From: Candidatus Uhrbacteria bacterium
Lineage (GTDB): Bacteria; Patescibacteriota; Patescibacteriia; 2-12-FULL-60-25
DNA: 64,000 bases
Assembly (NCBI GenBank): GCA_016222815.1
Contig: JACRQE010000002.1
Coordinates: 248,001 to 312,000, forward strand
Direction of reading: 5' to 3'
Both the position numbers and the translations under genes were made by a program. Positions 32,336 to 40,192 of the stretch are shown in pieces. A model generated the notes under the pieces. The model had not been told where the DNA came from. It worked only from the letters and a program-made list of their open reading frames with translations, and ran no database searches. Within the stretch, counting starts at the first letter, position 1; every line of letters starts with the position of its first letter.

Positions 32336-33109
32336 ATGTTGATACTAGGACACCGGGGCTGCCAATCGCGCAGCCGGACCGAGGATACTTTGGAGTCATT
32401 CAAGGCAGCCATCCAGCAGGGTGCAGACGGCATCGAATTCGATCTGCGTTTGTCGAAGGATGGCGAAGTCATGGTGGTGCACGACCATAGTCTGCATCGC
32501 GTGGCAGGCAATGCCCATAAAGTCGGAGACCTGACGTCCAATGAGCTCACGAGCCTGGAACTGCGGTATGGGGGGAAAATTCCGACGCTGAACGACGTCA
32601 CGGCAGAGATCCATGCACCGGCAGTTTTAGATATGGAGATCAAGCAAAAAGAGGTCGTACCAAGCTTGATTCGTAAACTCTCGACAAGCTCATCGCTGCG
32701 TGAGAGGACTATCGTCTCTTCGTTTTTGGCTCCGGCGTTGCGTGAAGTCGCCGTGGCGTGTCCAGACGTACGCATCGCAATATTGATACGTCGATGGCCC
32801 TTGCCGTTGCGGACGGCGACTTTGCAGCATAAGATCGAAAAACTGAAACCCTGGGGCGTCGCATTTCCGCTCATGGTGCTGAATCCCAAAAGGGTCGAAT
32901 ATCTGAGGCGGTTCGGCGTGATGGTCGGCGGTTGGGATTTACGCGGGACATACGGAGAGCACCAGAAGGCTAATGAATTGGGATTGGATTTCATGATTGT
33001 CCGTAAAGTCTGCCTGCCTCCAGAAAAACACCTGCGAGCCGGTTCGGCACAGGTTAAAAAAATCTTGGATTATGCCAGAAAGAAAAAGCAAGACAGCCGT
33101 ATTGATTGA
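32336..33109 (+). CDS. Glycerophosphodiester phosphodiesterase family protein
   Basis: A 257-residue GDPD-family TIM barrel. GHRGCQSRSRTEDTLESF provides the first catalytic His and the substrate Arg, GIEFDLRLSKDGEVMVVHDHSLHR the metal ligands Glu/Asp and the second His, and VLDMEIKQK the later Glu and Lys. The protein has no signal peptide. It would hydrolyse glycerophosphodiesters to glycerol 3-phosphate and an alcohol; substrate range is unknown. polA overlaps its last 38 bases in another frame, so the two may be coupled. Confidence 0.88.
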   Translation: MLILGHRGCQSRSRTEDTLESFKAAIQQGADGIEFDLRLSKDGEVMVVHDHSLHRVAGNAHKVGDLTSNELTSLELRYGGKIPTLNDVTAEIHAPAVLDMEIKQKEVVPSLIRKLSTSSSLRERTIVSSFLAPALREVAVACPDVRIAILIRRWPLPLRTATLQHKIEKLKPWGVAFPLMVLNPKRVEYLRRFGVMVGGWDLRGTYGEHQKANELGLDFMIVRKVCLPPEKHLRAGSAQVKKILDYARKKKQDSRID

Positions 33110-35756
33110 CGCCAATGCTTTGTTGCACCGGGCTTGGCATGCGTTGCCGCCGTTGACTGCACCGGATGGAAGGTTGGTCAACGCCGTCTACGGTTTCACG
33201 TCAGTGCTGTTGAAGGTTCTGCAGAACGAGCGGCCTGATTATCTGGTCGTGTGTTGGGATACGGCGGCTCCGACATTCAGACATGTGGCGGCGCCGGAAT
33301 ACAAAGCCCAGCGCGAAGAACAGCCTCAGGAGTTTTATGATCAGGCAGGCCCGGTCAAAGAAGTGGTGGAGGCAGTTGGAGGACTGAATGTGGAATTGGA
33401 CGGCTATGAGGCGGATGACCTGCTCGGCACATTGGCCTTGCGTTTGGCGGGTGAGGGAGCGGATGTTTCGGTCTACACAAGCGACCGCGACGTGTGGCAG
33501 ATAATCAGTCCGCGGATAAAAGTAGTGGCATTCAAGAAAGGGGTGAGCGAAACCGTAACTTATGACCACGAGAACCTGAAGGAGTTGACCGGGTTGGAAC
33601 CGTCACAGGTAGCTGACTTCAAAGCATTACGCGGAGATGCCTCTGATAATTTGAAGGGTGTGCCGGGCATCGGCGAAAAAACCGCGACTGAGCTCCTGAA
33701 GAAATACAGTGACTTGGATACGATCTTTAGGGCCGCGCATGACCAGAGGAGCGAGATGAAGGATGGGGTCAGGCGCAAGCTATTGGAAGGGGAAAATGCG
33801 GCTGAAACGACATTGCCCCTGGTGAGACTCGTGCTTGATGTTCCGATTAAGACGGAAGTCGCAGACATGCTGAGACGCCCAGCGGATGAGAGTCGGCTGC
33901 GAGAATTGTTTGGGACACTCGGATTCAAGACGCTTTTAAACAGGATTGGAATCAAGACAGAAAGGCCGAGTGAGGTTGTGGTCGAGCGGATGACGGAGAG
34001 TGTCGGACGAAGCGTGGACAGTAAAGAGGGTGTGGAAGTCCTGGAGCAATCCCCCACCACAGCGGATAACGTCAGAGCAGTGTTGGAAGACGCGAATAAG
34101 GAATCCGAGTTGATCATCAATCCAATCGAAACGAGCCAGGACTCATTATTTTCCGATACGGCTGAAGTCGGTTTGGGAACCAAGACGCTTTCAGTGTTGG
34201 TCACAAAAAGCTTACTGACGGACAAAAAAGTCGCCGAATCGCTTAAAAGGACTTTTGAGGATAAAGGGGTGGGAAAAATCGGGCATGGCCTTAAACGAGC
34301 ATGGCACTGGTGTCGAAGACATGGATGGGATTTGAATGGTTTGGTCTTCGATACCGAAATCGCGGCTTATCTATTGGCTGCGGGTGAGGGCGGGCACGAC
34401 CTAGGGACGGTTGCGGAAAGCAAGCTGGGATTACCCATATTAGAGGATGAATCACGCCCGATGCATGAAGTTGAAGCCATACGCAGACTGGAGAGTGCGT
34501 TGTCGACCGAGCTGCAAGAGTTCAGGTTGACGGACATCTTAGAGAAATTCGAACTGCCGTTGATACCTGTCCTGGGAAAGATGGAGGAGGTCGGCATCGG
34601 CATCGACAGGGAATATTTCAAGAAACTCGCCAATGAATTCCAAGAGACAAAACGCGGCCTGGAGAAAGAGATGGTAAAGATGGCCGGAGAGGAATTTAAT
34701 CCAGCATCCCCTGCCCAACTGTCACATATTCTTTTTGAGACGCTTAAATTGTCGACTAAGGGAATCAAGCGCGGCAAGACCGGCATATCGACCGCTGCAT
34801 CAGAGCTGGACAAGCTTGAAGGAACGCATCCGATCGTAGCGAAGGTAGGCGAATATCGCGAAGTGGCAAAATTATTGTCGACATATGTCGAGGCGCTGCC
34901 CGCGTTGGCGGATGCGGACGGCAGAGTCCACACTACTTATAACCAAGACGTGACATCCACAGGACGTCTTTCTTCGACCAATCCGAACCTGCAGAACATC
35001 CCGATCAGGACGGAATTGGGCCGCAGGATCAGGCGCGGCTTCGTGGCTAAAAAAGGCATGGAGCTGTTGTCTTGCGATTATTCACAGATAGAGTTGCGTA
35101 TCGTGGCAGCGTTGGCGAACGACACCAGGATGTTGAATGCTTTTCGTGAGAAACAGGATATCCATACGGCTACAGCGGCCGCAATTTGGCACGTCTCACT
35201 GGAATCGGTCACAAAGGAACAACGGAGAGCGGCCAAGGCGGTGAATTTCGGGATCATATACGGCCAGGGACCGATGGGTTTGTCGCGGTCAGCGGGTATC
35301 CCGATGGAAGAAGCGCGACATTTTATCGACGAATATTTCATGGCCTATTCGGGCATCAAAGAATATTTGGATAAGACCAAAGCCCAGGCTCGGGTAGATG
35401 GTTATGTGGAGACCATGTTCGGGAGACGACGCTTGATGACGGAAATCAATTCCAACCGCCCAGAAGTACGAGCCGCGGCAGAACGCATGGCGATCAATAT
35501 GCCGGTCCAAGGGACGGCGGCAGACATCATCAAGTCTGCGATGATTAAAGTGGATCGGATGTTGCCTGAGATAAGCGAGGAATCCAGATTGTTGCTCCAG
35601 GTCCACGATGAATTGGTTTTGGAGATACCGGAAGGCCAGGGCGGAAAGATCGCCGAACGGATACGAGATATCATGGAAAGCGCAGAGACAATCCCCTGTC
35701 CTCTAGTTGTGGATGCGAAATGCGGAAAGAATTGGGATGAGATGGCTAGCGTTTAA
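33072..35756 (+). CDS. polA: DNA polymerase I
   Basis: An 894-residue Pol I. The N-terminal 5'-3' exonuclease contains LIDANALLHRAWH, GYEADDLLG, TSDRDVWQI and the HhH-like GDASDNLKGVPGIGEKTA. A 3'-5' exonuclease-like middle domain (about 360-500) lacks the DxE motif, as in Bacillus and Thermus Pol I, and is probably inactive in proofreading. The polymerase part has motif A CDYSQIELR (about 668), motif B RRAAKAVNFGIIYG (about 719) and motif C QVHDELVLE (about 843). Start is the Met of MPERKSK at 33072; upstream in-frame residues lie inside the preceding gene. Used in repair and Okazaki fragment maturation. Confidence 0.96.
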   Translation: MPERKSKTAVLIDANALLHRAWHALPPLTAPDGRLVNAVYGFTSVLLKVLQNERPDYLVVCWDTAAPTFRHVAAPEYKAQREEQPQEFYDQAGPVKEVVEAVGGLNVELDGYEADDLLGTLALRLAGEGADVSVYTSDRDVWQIISPRIKVVAFKKGVSETVTYDHENLKELTGLEPSQVADFKALRGDASDNLKGVPGIGEKTATELLKKYSDLDTIFRAAHDQRSEMKDGVRRKLLEGENAAETTLPLVRLVLDVPIKTEVADMLRRPADESRLRELFGTLGFKTLLNRIGIKTERPSEVVVERMTESVGRSVDSKEGVEVLEQSPTTADNVRAVLEDANKESELIINPIETSQDSLFSDTAEVGLGTKTLSVLVTKSLLTDKKVAESLKRTFEDKGVGKIGHGLKRAWHWCRRHGWDLNGLVFDTEIAAYLLAAGEGGHDLGTVAESKLGLPILEDESRPMHEVEAIRRLESALSTELQEFRLTDILEKFELPLIPVLGKMEEVGIGIDREYFKKLANEFQETKRGLEKEMVKMAGEEFNPASPAQLSHILFETLKLSTKGIKRGKTGISTAASELDKLEGTHPIVAKVGEYREVAKLLSTYVEALPALADADGRVHTTYNQDVTSTGRLSSTNPNLQNIPIRTELGRRIRRGFVAKKGMELLSCDYSQIELRIVAALANDTRMLNAFREKQDIHTATAAAIWHVSLESVTKEQRRAAKAVNFGIIYGQGPMGLSRSAGIPMEEARHFIDEYFMAYSGIKEYLDKTKAQARVDGYVETMFGRRRLMTEINSNRPEVRAAAERMAINMPVQGTAADIIKSAMIKVDRMLPEISEESRLLLQVHDELVLEIPEGQGGKIAERIRDIMESAETIPCPLVVDAKCGKNWDEMASV

Positions 35757-35799
35757 GGACGAAGTTCCATTATCCATGTGTTTAGGGTAGGCTGTCCGC

Positions 35800-36627
35800 A
35801 TGCTAATAGTCTGTTCAGGACCTGATACCTGGAGGGCCAGGAAAAGGGCTCAAGAGCTGGTCGAGGCGTTCAAGGCAAAACACGACGCTTCGGGTTTTTC
35901 GACGGAAGCCTTGAAATCCGGCGATTTTCAGGCGGTCATGAACCAAATAGGAGCGCCATCGATATTTTCGCCAAAACGCTTCATACGCTGTGACGGCTTG
36001 TTGGAGGGTTTGAAAATCGCAGATATCAGGAAGCTGTCTTCGCGTCTGAAAACAGATGGAGAAAATACGATATTGCTTACAGTCGAAGCTGAACCGCCTG
36101 CACAGAAGACGATTGATGAATTCGAGGGACAGGGATTTTTTCACTACGCATATCCAAATGTTACCGGCAGCGCATTCCAACAAGCGTGTATCGCGTATGC
36201 GAAAGACAAAGGGGTCAGTGAATCAAAGGCAAGAACAGTCGCGTCAAGGTGCGATGGTGATATGTGGATGGCGGTAAACGAACTGTCGAAGCTGGGAGCT
36301 TATGCAGACGCCCCTTTGTCCGAAAGCGAATACGATCAAGATTCCCTTTTCGCATTAGTCGATGATTATTTGATCAAAAACAAAAGCTGGAGAGACAATT
36401 TTTGGAAGTCGGGCGATGACCAAGTCCCCTCGTTATTATTGACGCAAACCAAGACAGCGCTGAGAATCAAGGACGGTGAACCGGTCAAACTACCAATATT
36501 CGTAATAAGAAAATTTAAGAATTCAGATCCGACTAAATTAGAAAATTCATTTTTCAAATCACTGCTGTGTTTTATTTCGCTGAGGAGTGGCTTAAGCGGT
36601 ACAAAAGAGCTAGAGTCGATTTTATGA
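35800..36627 (+). CDS. holA: DNA polymerase III delta subunit-like protein (clamp loader)
   Basis: A 275-residue protein with the HolA pattern: MLIVCSGPDTWRARKRAQEL at the start, GDFQAVMNQIGAPSIFSPKRFIRCDG (the FF-x-x-R-x-V-x-V block), and a helical C-terminal collar. HolA opens the sliding clamp. Divergence is strong, but the order polA-holA-rpsT supports it: holA is followed by the minus-strand rpsT in many genomes. It starts 43 bases after polA. It is shorter than the 330-340 residues of E. coli HolA, which is common in small genomes. Confidence 0.78.
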   Translation: MLIVCSGPDTWRARKRAQELVEAFKAKHDASGFSTEALKSGDFQAVMNQIGAPSIFSPKRFIRCDGLLEGLKIADIRKLSSRLKTDGENTILLTVEAEPPAQKTIDEFEGQGFFHYAYPNVTGSAFQQACIAYAKDKGVSESKARTVASRCDGDMWMAVNELSKLGAYADAPLSESEYDQDSLFALVDDYLIKNKSWRDNFWKSGDDQVPSLLLTQTKTALRIKDGEPVKLPIFVIRKFKNSDPTKLENSFFKSLLCFISLRSGLSGTKELESIL

Positions 36628-36651
36628 AAATGGATGGCTGGGAATCAAAAT

Positions 36652-36680
36652 GAAAATCCCGGTTTTTAGCCGGGATTTTC
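36652..36680. terminator. Terminator between holA and rpsT
   Basis: Stem GAAAATCCCGG/CCGGGATTTTC with a seven-base loop. Serves the two converging genes. Confidence 0.85.
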
Positions 36681-36682
36681 AT

Positions 36683-36946
36683 CTAAACTTTTTTGTTGAT
36701 TGACCGCATGACGGAAGATTTTTTGCGGCTGGCATTATTCTTCTTCAGGATGCCGATTTTTGCAGCCTTGTCGAGTGCTTGCTGATAAGTTTTTACAGCT
36801 TCAAGTGCTTCTTTATTCTTATTTTCTTTTATCAGAACCTTCACCTTGTTCAGTAAAAATTTCAATTGGCTTTTTGTCCGCTGGTTGCTTTCGCGGCGTT
36901 TCTTGGATTTCCGCAGATCCTTTAAGGACGATTGTTTGTTTGGCAT
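36683..36946 (-). CDS. rpsT: Ribosomal protein S20
   Basis: An 87-residue S20. The Met of MPNKQSSLKDLRKSKKRRESNQ is the family start; five residues upstream in the frame are not used. The protein is Lys/Arg-rich and helical, with the C-terminal block LDKAAKIGILKKNNASRKKS. It binds 16S rRNA in the early 30S. Confidence 0.95.
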   Translation of the reverse strand: MPNKQSSLKDLRKSKKRRESNQRTKSQLKFLLNKVKVLIKENKNKEALEAVKTYQQALDKAAKIGILKKNNASRKKSSVMRSINKKV

Positions 36947-37034
36947 ATATAAGTCAGACAAATATAAGGAAAATATTACTTTTCGTCAAGGATAAGAAGA
37001 TAATTTTGAAGTTTAAACTTATATATCGGCCTTC

Positions 37035-37063
37035 TTGACTATAGGAAAGATCAAGATTATAAT
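37035..37063 (+). promoter_or_regulatory. tRNA promoter, TTGACT-17-TATAAT
   Basis: TTGACT, 17-base spacer and a perfect TATAAT. It points to tRNA-Arg(CCT), 64 bases downstream. Confidence 0.8.
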
Positions 37064-37111
37064 ATATTGGCTTAAATTAGATGTATTTGGAAGGAAGTAG
37101 AATATATTATA

Positions 37112-37128
37112 TATTTTACGACGCATGT
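37112..37128 (+). repeat. 17-bp direct repeat, left copy
   Basis: TATTTTACGACGCATGT. It is identical to 38112-38128, exactly 1000 bp away, and upstream bases are also similar (ATTATAT-rich). The left copy ends on the first two bases of tRNA-Arg(CCT). The segment between the copies holds two tRNAs and all eight parS sites. Confidence 0.7.
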
Positions 37129-37200
37129 CTCCATAGTTCAAGGGAAGAACAAGGGACTCCTAAGCCCTAGATGGTGGTTCGAGTCCACCTGGAGACGCCA
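37127..37200 (+). tRNA. tRNA-Arg (CCT)
   Basis: Acceptor GTCTCCA/TGGAGAC, D stem GTTC/GAAC, anticodon stem AGGGA/GCCCT with an A-G mismatch next to the loop CTCCTAA (anticodon CCT), T stem GGTGG/CCACC, discriminator G and encoded CCA. The mismatch at 31-39 is unusual but all other arms are clean. Confidence 0.92.
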
Positions 37201-37326
37201 GGAGAGCGTTGATGTCAGTTTTGACGTCAGTTCTCCTGGTGTCTCCAATATCTTGACAAGATTGTTAAAAATTGTTTCACGTGAAACATTTAGTAATGAT
37301 TAATTGTTTCACGTGAAACAATTTTT

Positions 37327-37403
37327 GGGCCGATAGCTCAGCTGGCTAGAGCGCTGCATTCGCATTGCAGAGGTCGGGGGTTCAAATCCCCCTCGGTCCA
37401 CCA
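37327..37403 (+). tRNA. tRNA-Ala (CGC)
   Basis: Acceptor GGGCCGA/TCGGTCC carries the G3-U70 pair that identifies alanine tRNAs. The anticodon loop TTCGCAT gives anticodon CGC. T arm and encoded CCA are normal. It stands between parS sites two and three. Confidence 0.96.
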
Positions 37404-37404
37404 A

Positions 37405-37436
37405 TAAAATCCATCCGATTAATCGGATGGATTTTA
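37405..37436 (+). terminator. Terminator after tRNA-Ala (CGC)
   Basis: A perfect 32-bp palindrome with arms TAAAATCCATCCGATT and its complement; directly behind the tRNA. Confidence 0.75.
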
Positions 37437-38111
37437 GTTAATTGTTTCACGTGAAACAATTTTTTAAATTCATTTATTCATTGAAATTCATCGTACATGT
37501 AAATGTTAGTAAGTTTAAGATTTAGCGTATTAAGTAGATCTGTAAGTTTGGAGCTTTGATATTGAAAAAGAGTGTTTTTCATCCTGGCCGATCTACTATT
37601 GCTATTGTACAAATAAATTGCAGAACTCTGAAATGTTTCACGTGAAACATTGATAGTATAGCTTTTTGAGTTTGATAAATCGTAAATATTGTGAATCTGT
37701 ATTGAAATATTTAGCAATTGTTTCACGTGAAACATTCGATATCATAAGTGTGCTTTTCATAAACTGCGCTTAGATTTTCTACAAATTGTTTCACGTGAAA
37801 CAATTTGTAGATAAATTTTTTGATTTTTACGAAATTCCACACATATTAAACTGATGTGCATTTTGTAAACAATGTTTCACGTGAAACAATCTAATTGATT
37901 TATTAGTAAAGTATTCTATATGAATACATATTTTGAGATCAATGGACTAGGAGCACGACCTCAAGCATATTATTGGGATACAGCATTCTAAAGTACCTAA
38001 TGAGAAAAGGATTAAAATATTTGAAAACAAGAAAATTGTTTCACGTGAAACAATTTTGTATATTGAATGATTGGCTAATTAGAGAATAAATTTAACTAAA
38101 AATTATATAAC

Positions 38112-38128
38112 TATTTTACGACGCATGT
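38112..38128 (+). repeat. 17-bp direct repeat, right copy
   Basis: Identical to 37112-37128. This copy lies about 34 bases before the surface-protein gene 38162. It shares the flanking ATTATAT-like bases. Confidence 0.7.
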
Positions 38129-38161
38129 GCATTAGGTTATAAAACAGTATATAATGGCAAA

Positions 38162-39094
38162 ATGGTTAAAAGGTTGGTCATTCCTTTTGTAGCATTATAC
38201 ATTTTGATTGGTTGTTTTTTTGTTGCATTTGGTGCGTTTGCGATGACGAGCACGAATTACACGGTTTCTTGGGATTCGATCAATAGTGGCGGTTCGGATA
38301 CTGGAACATCTACAAATTATCAATTAAGAGATACTTTGGGCGAACTGGGATCTGGTTATTCGTCAAGTTCGAATTATGTATTGAGCGCTGGGTATAGGAC
38401 TGGCGATAAATCAGACAATTTTATCACTTTTGATATTTCCGGTCATAATAGTACGTCAAAGGTCGCGTATTCAGCCTTTAGTTCTTCAACTAACTCGGTG
38501 ACAGTAGCTTCGACGGCCAGTTATTCAGCTGGTGACTACATTGTGGCGGTTGAGAATCTGGGTTTTTCAGAAAAAGTCTCTTTTGGAAAAGTTATTGACG
38601 TAACTGGATTGGTTTTGACGGTTGATGCTTGGGATGGATCAACAAGCACCATGAGCGCAACTCCGGCTGGAGGGAATGATTTTGTATATAAATTATCAAC
38701 AAATACGGTTGCTTTCGGAACGCTTAGCCAATCTATCGAAAACACAGCAACATCAATGACTAAGGTCCGCTCCAATGCCGCTAACGGCTACGCTGTATAT
38801 GTGAACGACGATGGCCATTTGAGGATTGATGCTGCAAATTATATTGATGATGTAGCTGATGGCAGTGTTACTTTGGGCCAAGAAGAGTATGGTTGGAAAG
38901 TTTTCGGTACACAGGCGACAAGTACGGGATTTGATTATCCATTCAGCACTTCGACGCGTGCGATACAGGAGGCGGCTAACGGAACTTCTGCTGAAGAGAG
39001 GGTTGTGATGGTATATAAAGCTTCGATCACAAGCGGTACGGTAGGCGGAACTTACGGGCAAACCGTATATTTCACCGCAACGGCGAATTATTAA
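38162..39094 (+). CDS. Secreted WxL-like surface protein
   Basis: A 310-residue exported protein: a hydrophobic signal (residues 5-27), then a Ser/Thr/Gly-rich beta protein. The segment TSTNYTVSWDSINSGGSDTG and SSNYVLSAGYRTGD form a short repeat-like N-terminal module; the C-terminal half (VAFGTLS to VYFTATANY) resembles the WxL-type surface domain in which Trp is replaced. The next gene encodes a DUF916-like partner, the usual neighbour of WxL proteins, which supports the call. TATAAT lies 7-12 bases before the ATG, so the mRNA is probably leaderless. Function: adhesion or envelope attachment is inferred. Confidence 0.65.
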   Translation: MVKRLVIPFVALYILIGCFFVAFGAFAMTSTNYTVSWDSINSGGSDTGTSTNYQLRDTLGELGSGYSSSSNYVLSAGYRTGDKSDNFITFDISGHNSTSKVAYSAFSSSTNSVTVASTASYSAGDYIVAVENLGFSEKVSFGKVIDVTGLVLTVDAWDGSTSTMSATPAGGNDFVYKLSTNTVAFGTLSQSIENTATSMTKVRSNAANGYAVYVNDDGHLRIDAANYIDDVADGSVTLGQEEYGWKVFGTQATSTGFDYPFSTSTRAIQEAANGTSAEERVVMVYKASITSGTVGGTYGQTVYFTATANY

Positions 39095-39187
39095 TTCGGT
39101 TTTTCAGTAATGAGTCGGTGCGTCTACGGTGAAGTTGTATCAATCGGTGATTGATTATGGACAGGTTTGATTTCGTTAAAGACAGTT

Positions 39188-40183
39188 ATGCATTTTTACC
39201 ATAAACGATTAATTATCCTAGCGTTTGTCGTGCTTAGTTTCTTTTTTACCAGGAATTGCGTTTTGGCAATTACCGTTTCTCCGGTCAAATACGAATTTGA
39301 TCTGAAGCCAGGATCCGCCAAATATGGGCAGGTGACTTTATTTAACGAAACTTCGGTAAAACAATCGTATTATCCAACCAGTTTAAATTTTTCGGCAGAT
39401 GGCGAATCTGGCCGCCAGAAATTTTCGGATGCAAAGGATGTGACCGGGTTGAATAAGTGGTTCTCATTTGGAATTGAACCGATAACCCTGGGACCCGGAG
39501 AATATACGGAATTTGATTGGAGCATAAACGTTCCTGAAAGTGCAGAATCGGGCGGATATTCAGCGGTATTGTTGTTTTCAAATCTACCCGCGGATGCTGG
39601 TGCGGGATCGGTAGGGGTTGGAGGCAGGATAGGTGTGATATTTTTGGTGAATGTGACGGGTGACGCCAAAGAAGGGGCGGAAATCGAATCTTTTAAGGTA
39701 ATACCAGAAGGGGACTCGCTATTCAGATCCACGGAAGTCATGACGGATAAGCTCCCTGTCGATATCGAACTGCGGGTGAAAAATACAGGCGGTTTACATA
39801 TCGTTCCCAAATGCGAGATAAAGGTCACGGATATCTTTGGACGCGAGAGCTTCTTAGATGTATTTCCGGCGGATGGGACGATTTTACCCGGGACTATCCG
39901 TAGATTTCATTCAAGGTTCGGATCAAAATCCGCGACTGATGGTGACTTTCTGTATAACTTGAGGAACGAGTGGATGGAGTTCACCGTCGGACGATATAGA
40001 GCCAAGGCTACGGTGTCTTATGGGAGCGAAAATCAGAGCATTGTGGCTGTTTCTACATTTTGGATTCTGCCCTGGAGAACAGGCTTGTGTCTTGGGATAA
40101 TTTCGGTCCTATTGGTTTTGGTGATAAACGGATATAATAGGAAGACGGTTTCAGCGGCCAGAAAGAAAACCGGGGAAAGTTGA
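39188..40183 (+). CDS. DUF916-like (WxL-interacting) membrane-anchored protein
   Basis: A 331-residue protein with signal peptide (about residues 5-27), an extracellular part starting ITVSPVKYEFDLKPGSAKYGQVTLFN, and one C-terminal membrane helix followed by a basic tail (GYNRKTVSAARKK). This is the layout of WxL-interacting proteins: an N-terminal DUF916 Ig-like domain and a second beta domain (from about 165), then an anchor. In Gram-positive bacteria they bind peptidoglycan and hold WxL proteins. ATG 39188 is chosen; an in-frame TTG at 39167 is the alternative. The next gene begins nine bases after the stop. Confidence 0.75.
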   Translation: MHFYHKRLIILAFVVLSFFFTRNCVLAITVSPVKYEFDLKPGSAKYGQVTLFNETSVKQSYYPTSLNFSADGESGRQKFSDAKDVTGLNKWFSFGIEPITLGPGEYTEFDWSINVPESAESGGYSAVLLFSNLPADAGAGSVGVGGRIGVIFLVNVTGDAKEGAEIESFKVIPEGDSLFRSTEVMTDKLPVDIELRVKNTGGLHIVPKCEIKVTDIFGRESFLDVFPADGTILPGTIRRFHSRFGSKSATDGDFLYNLRNEWMEFTVGRYRAKATVSYGSENQSIVAVSTFWILPWRTGLCLGIISVLLVLVINGYNRKTVSAARKKTGES

Positions 40184-40192
40184 GACGCGGAA

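Larger units (their letters stand above)
37273..38052. other. Cluster of eight parS (ParB-binding) sites
   Basis: The 16-bp palindrome TGTTTCACGTGAAACA occurs perfectly at 37273-37288, 37305-37320, 37443-37458, 37634-37649, 37719-37734, 37787-37802, 37873-37888 and 38037-38052. It equals the conserved bacterial parS consensus bound by ParB/Spo0J. The site at 37787 is part of a longer perfect 32-bp palindrome (37779-37810), and the one at 38037 of a 26-bp palindrome. The region is AT-rich and free of genes apart from tRNA-Ala. It lies about 11 kb from dnaA, as expected for an origin-proximal centromere. parA and parB are not in the window. Confidence 0.95.

Noticed and set aside
33072-33109. 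polA start further upstream at 32997
   Set aside because: The extra 25 residues lie within the GDPD-family gene and do not resemble Pol I; the family starts at the TAVLIDANALLHRAW strand.
37478-37735. 85-residue minus-strand open frame in the parS region
   Set aside because: It starts with the translated parS palindrome (MFHVKQ) and has no Shine-Dalgarno site; such frames are a known annotation artefact of parS sites.
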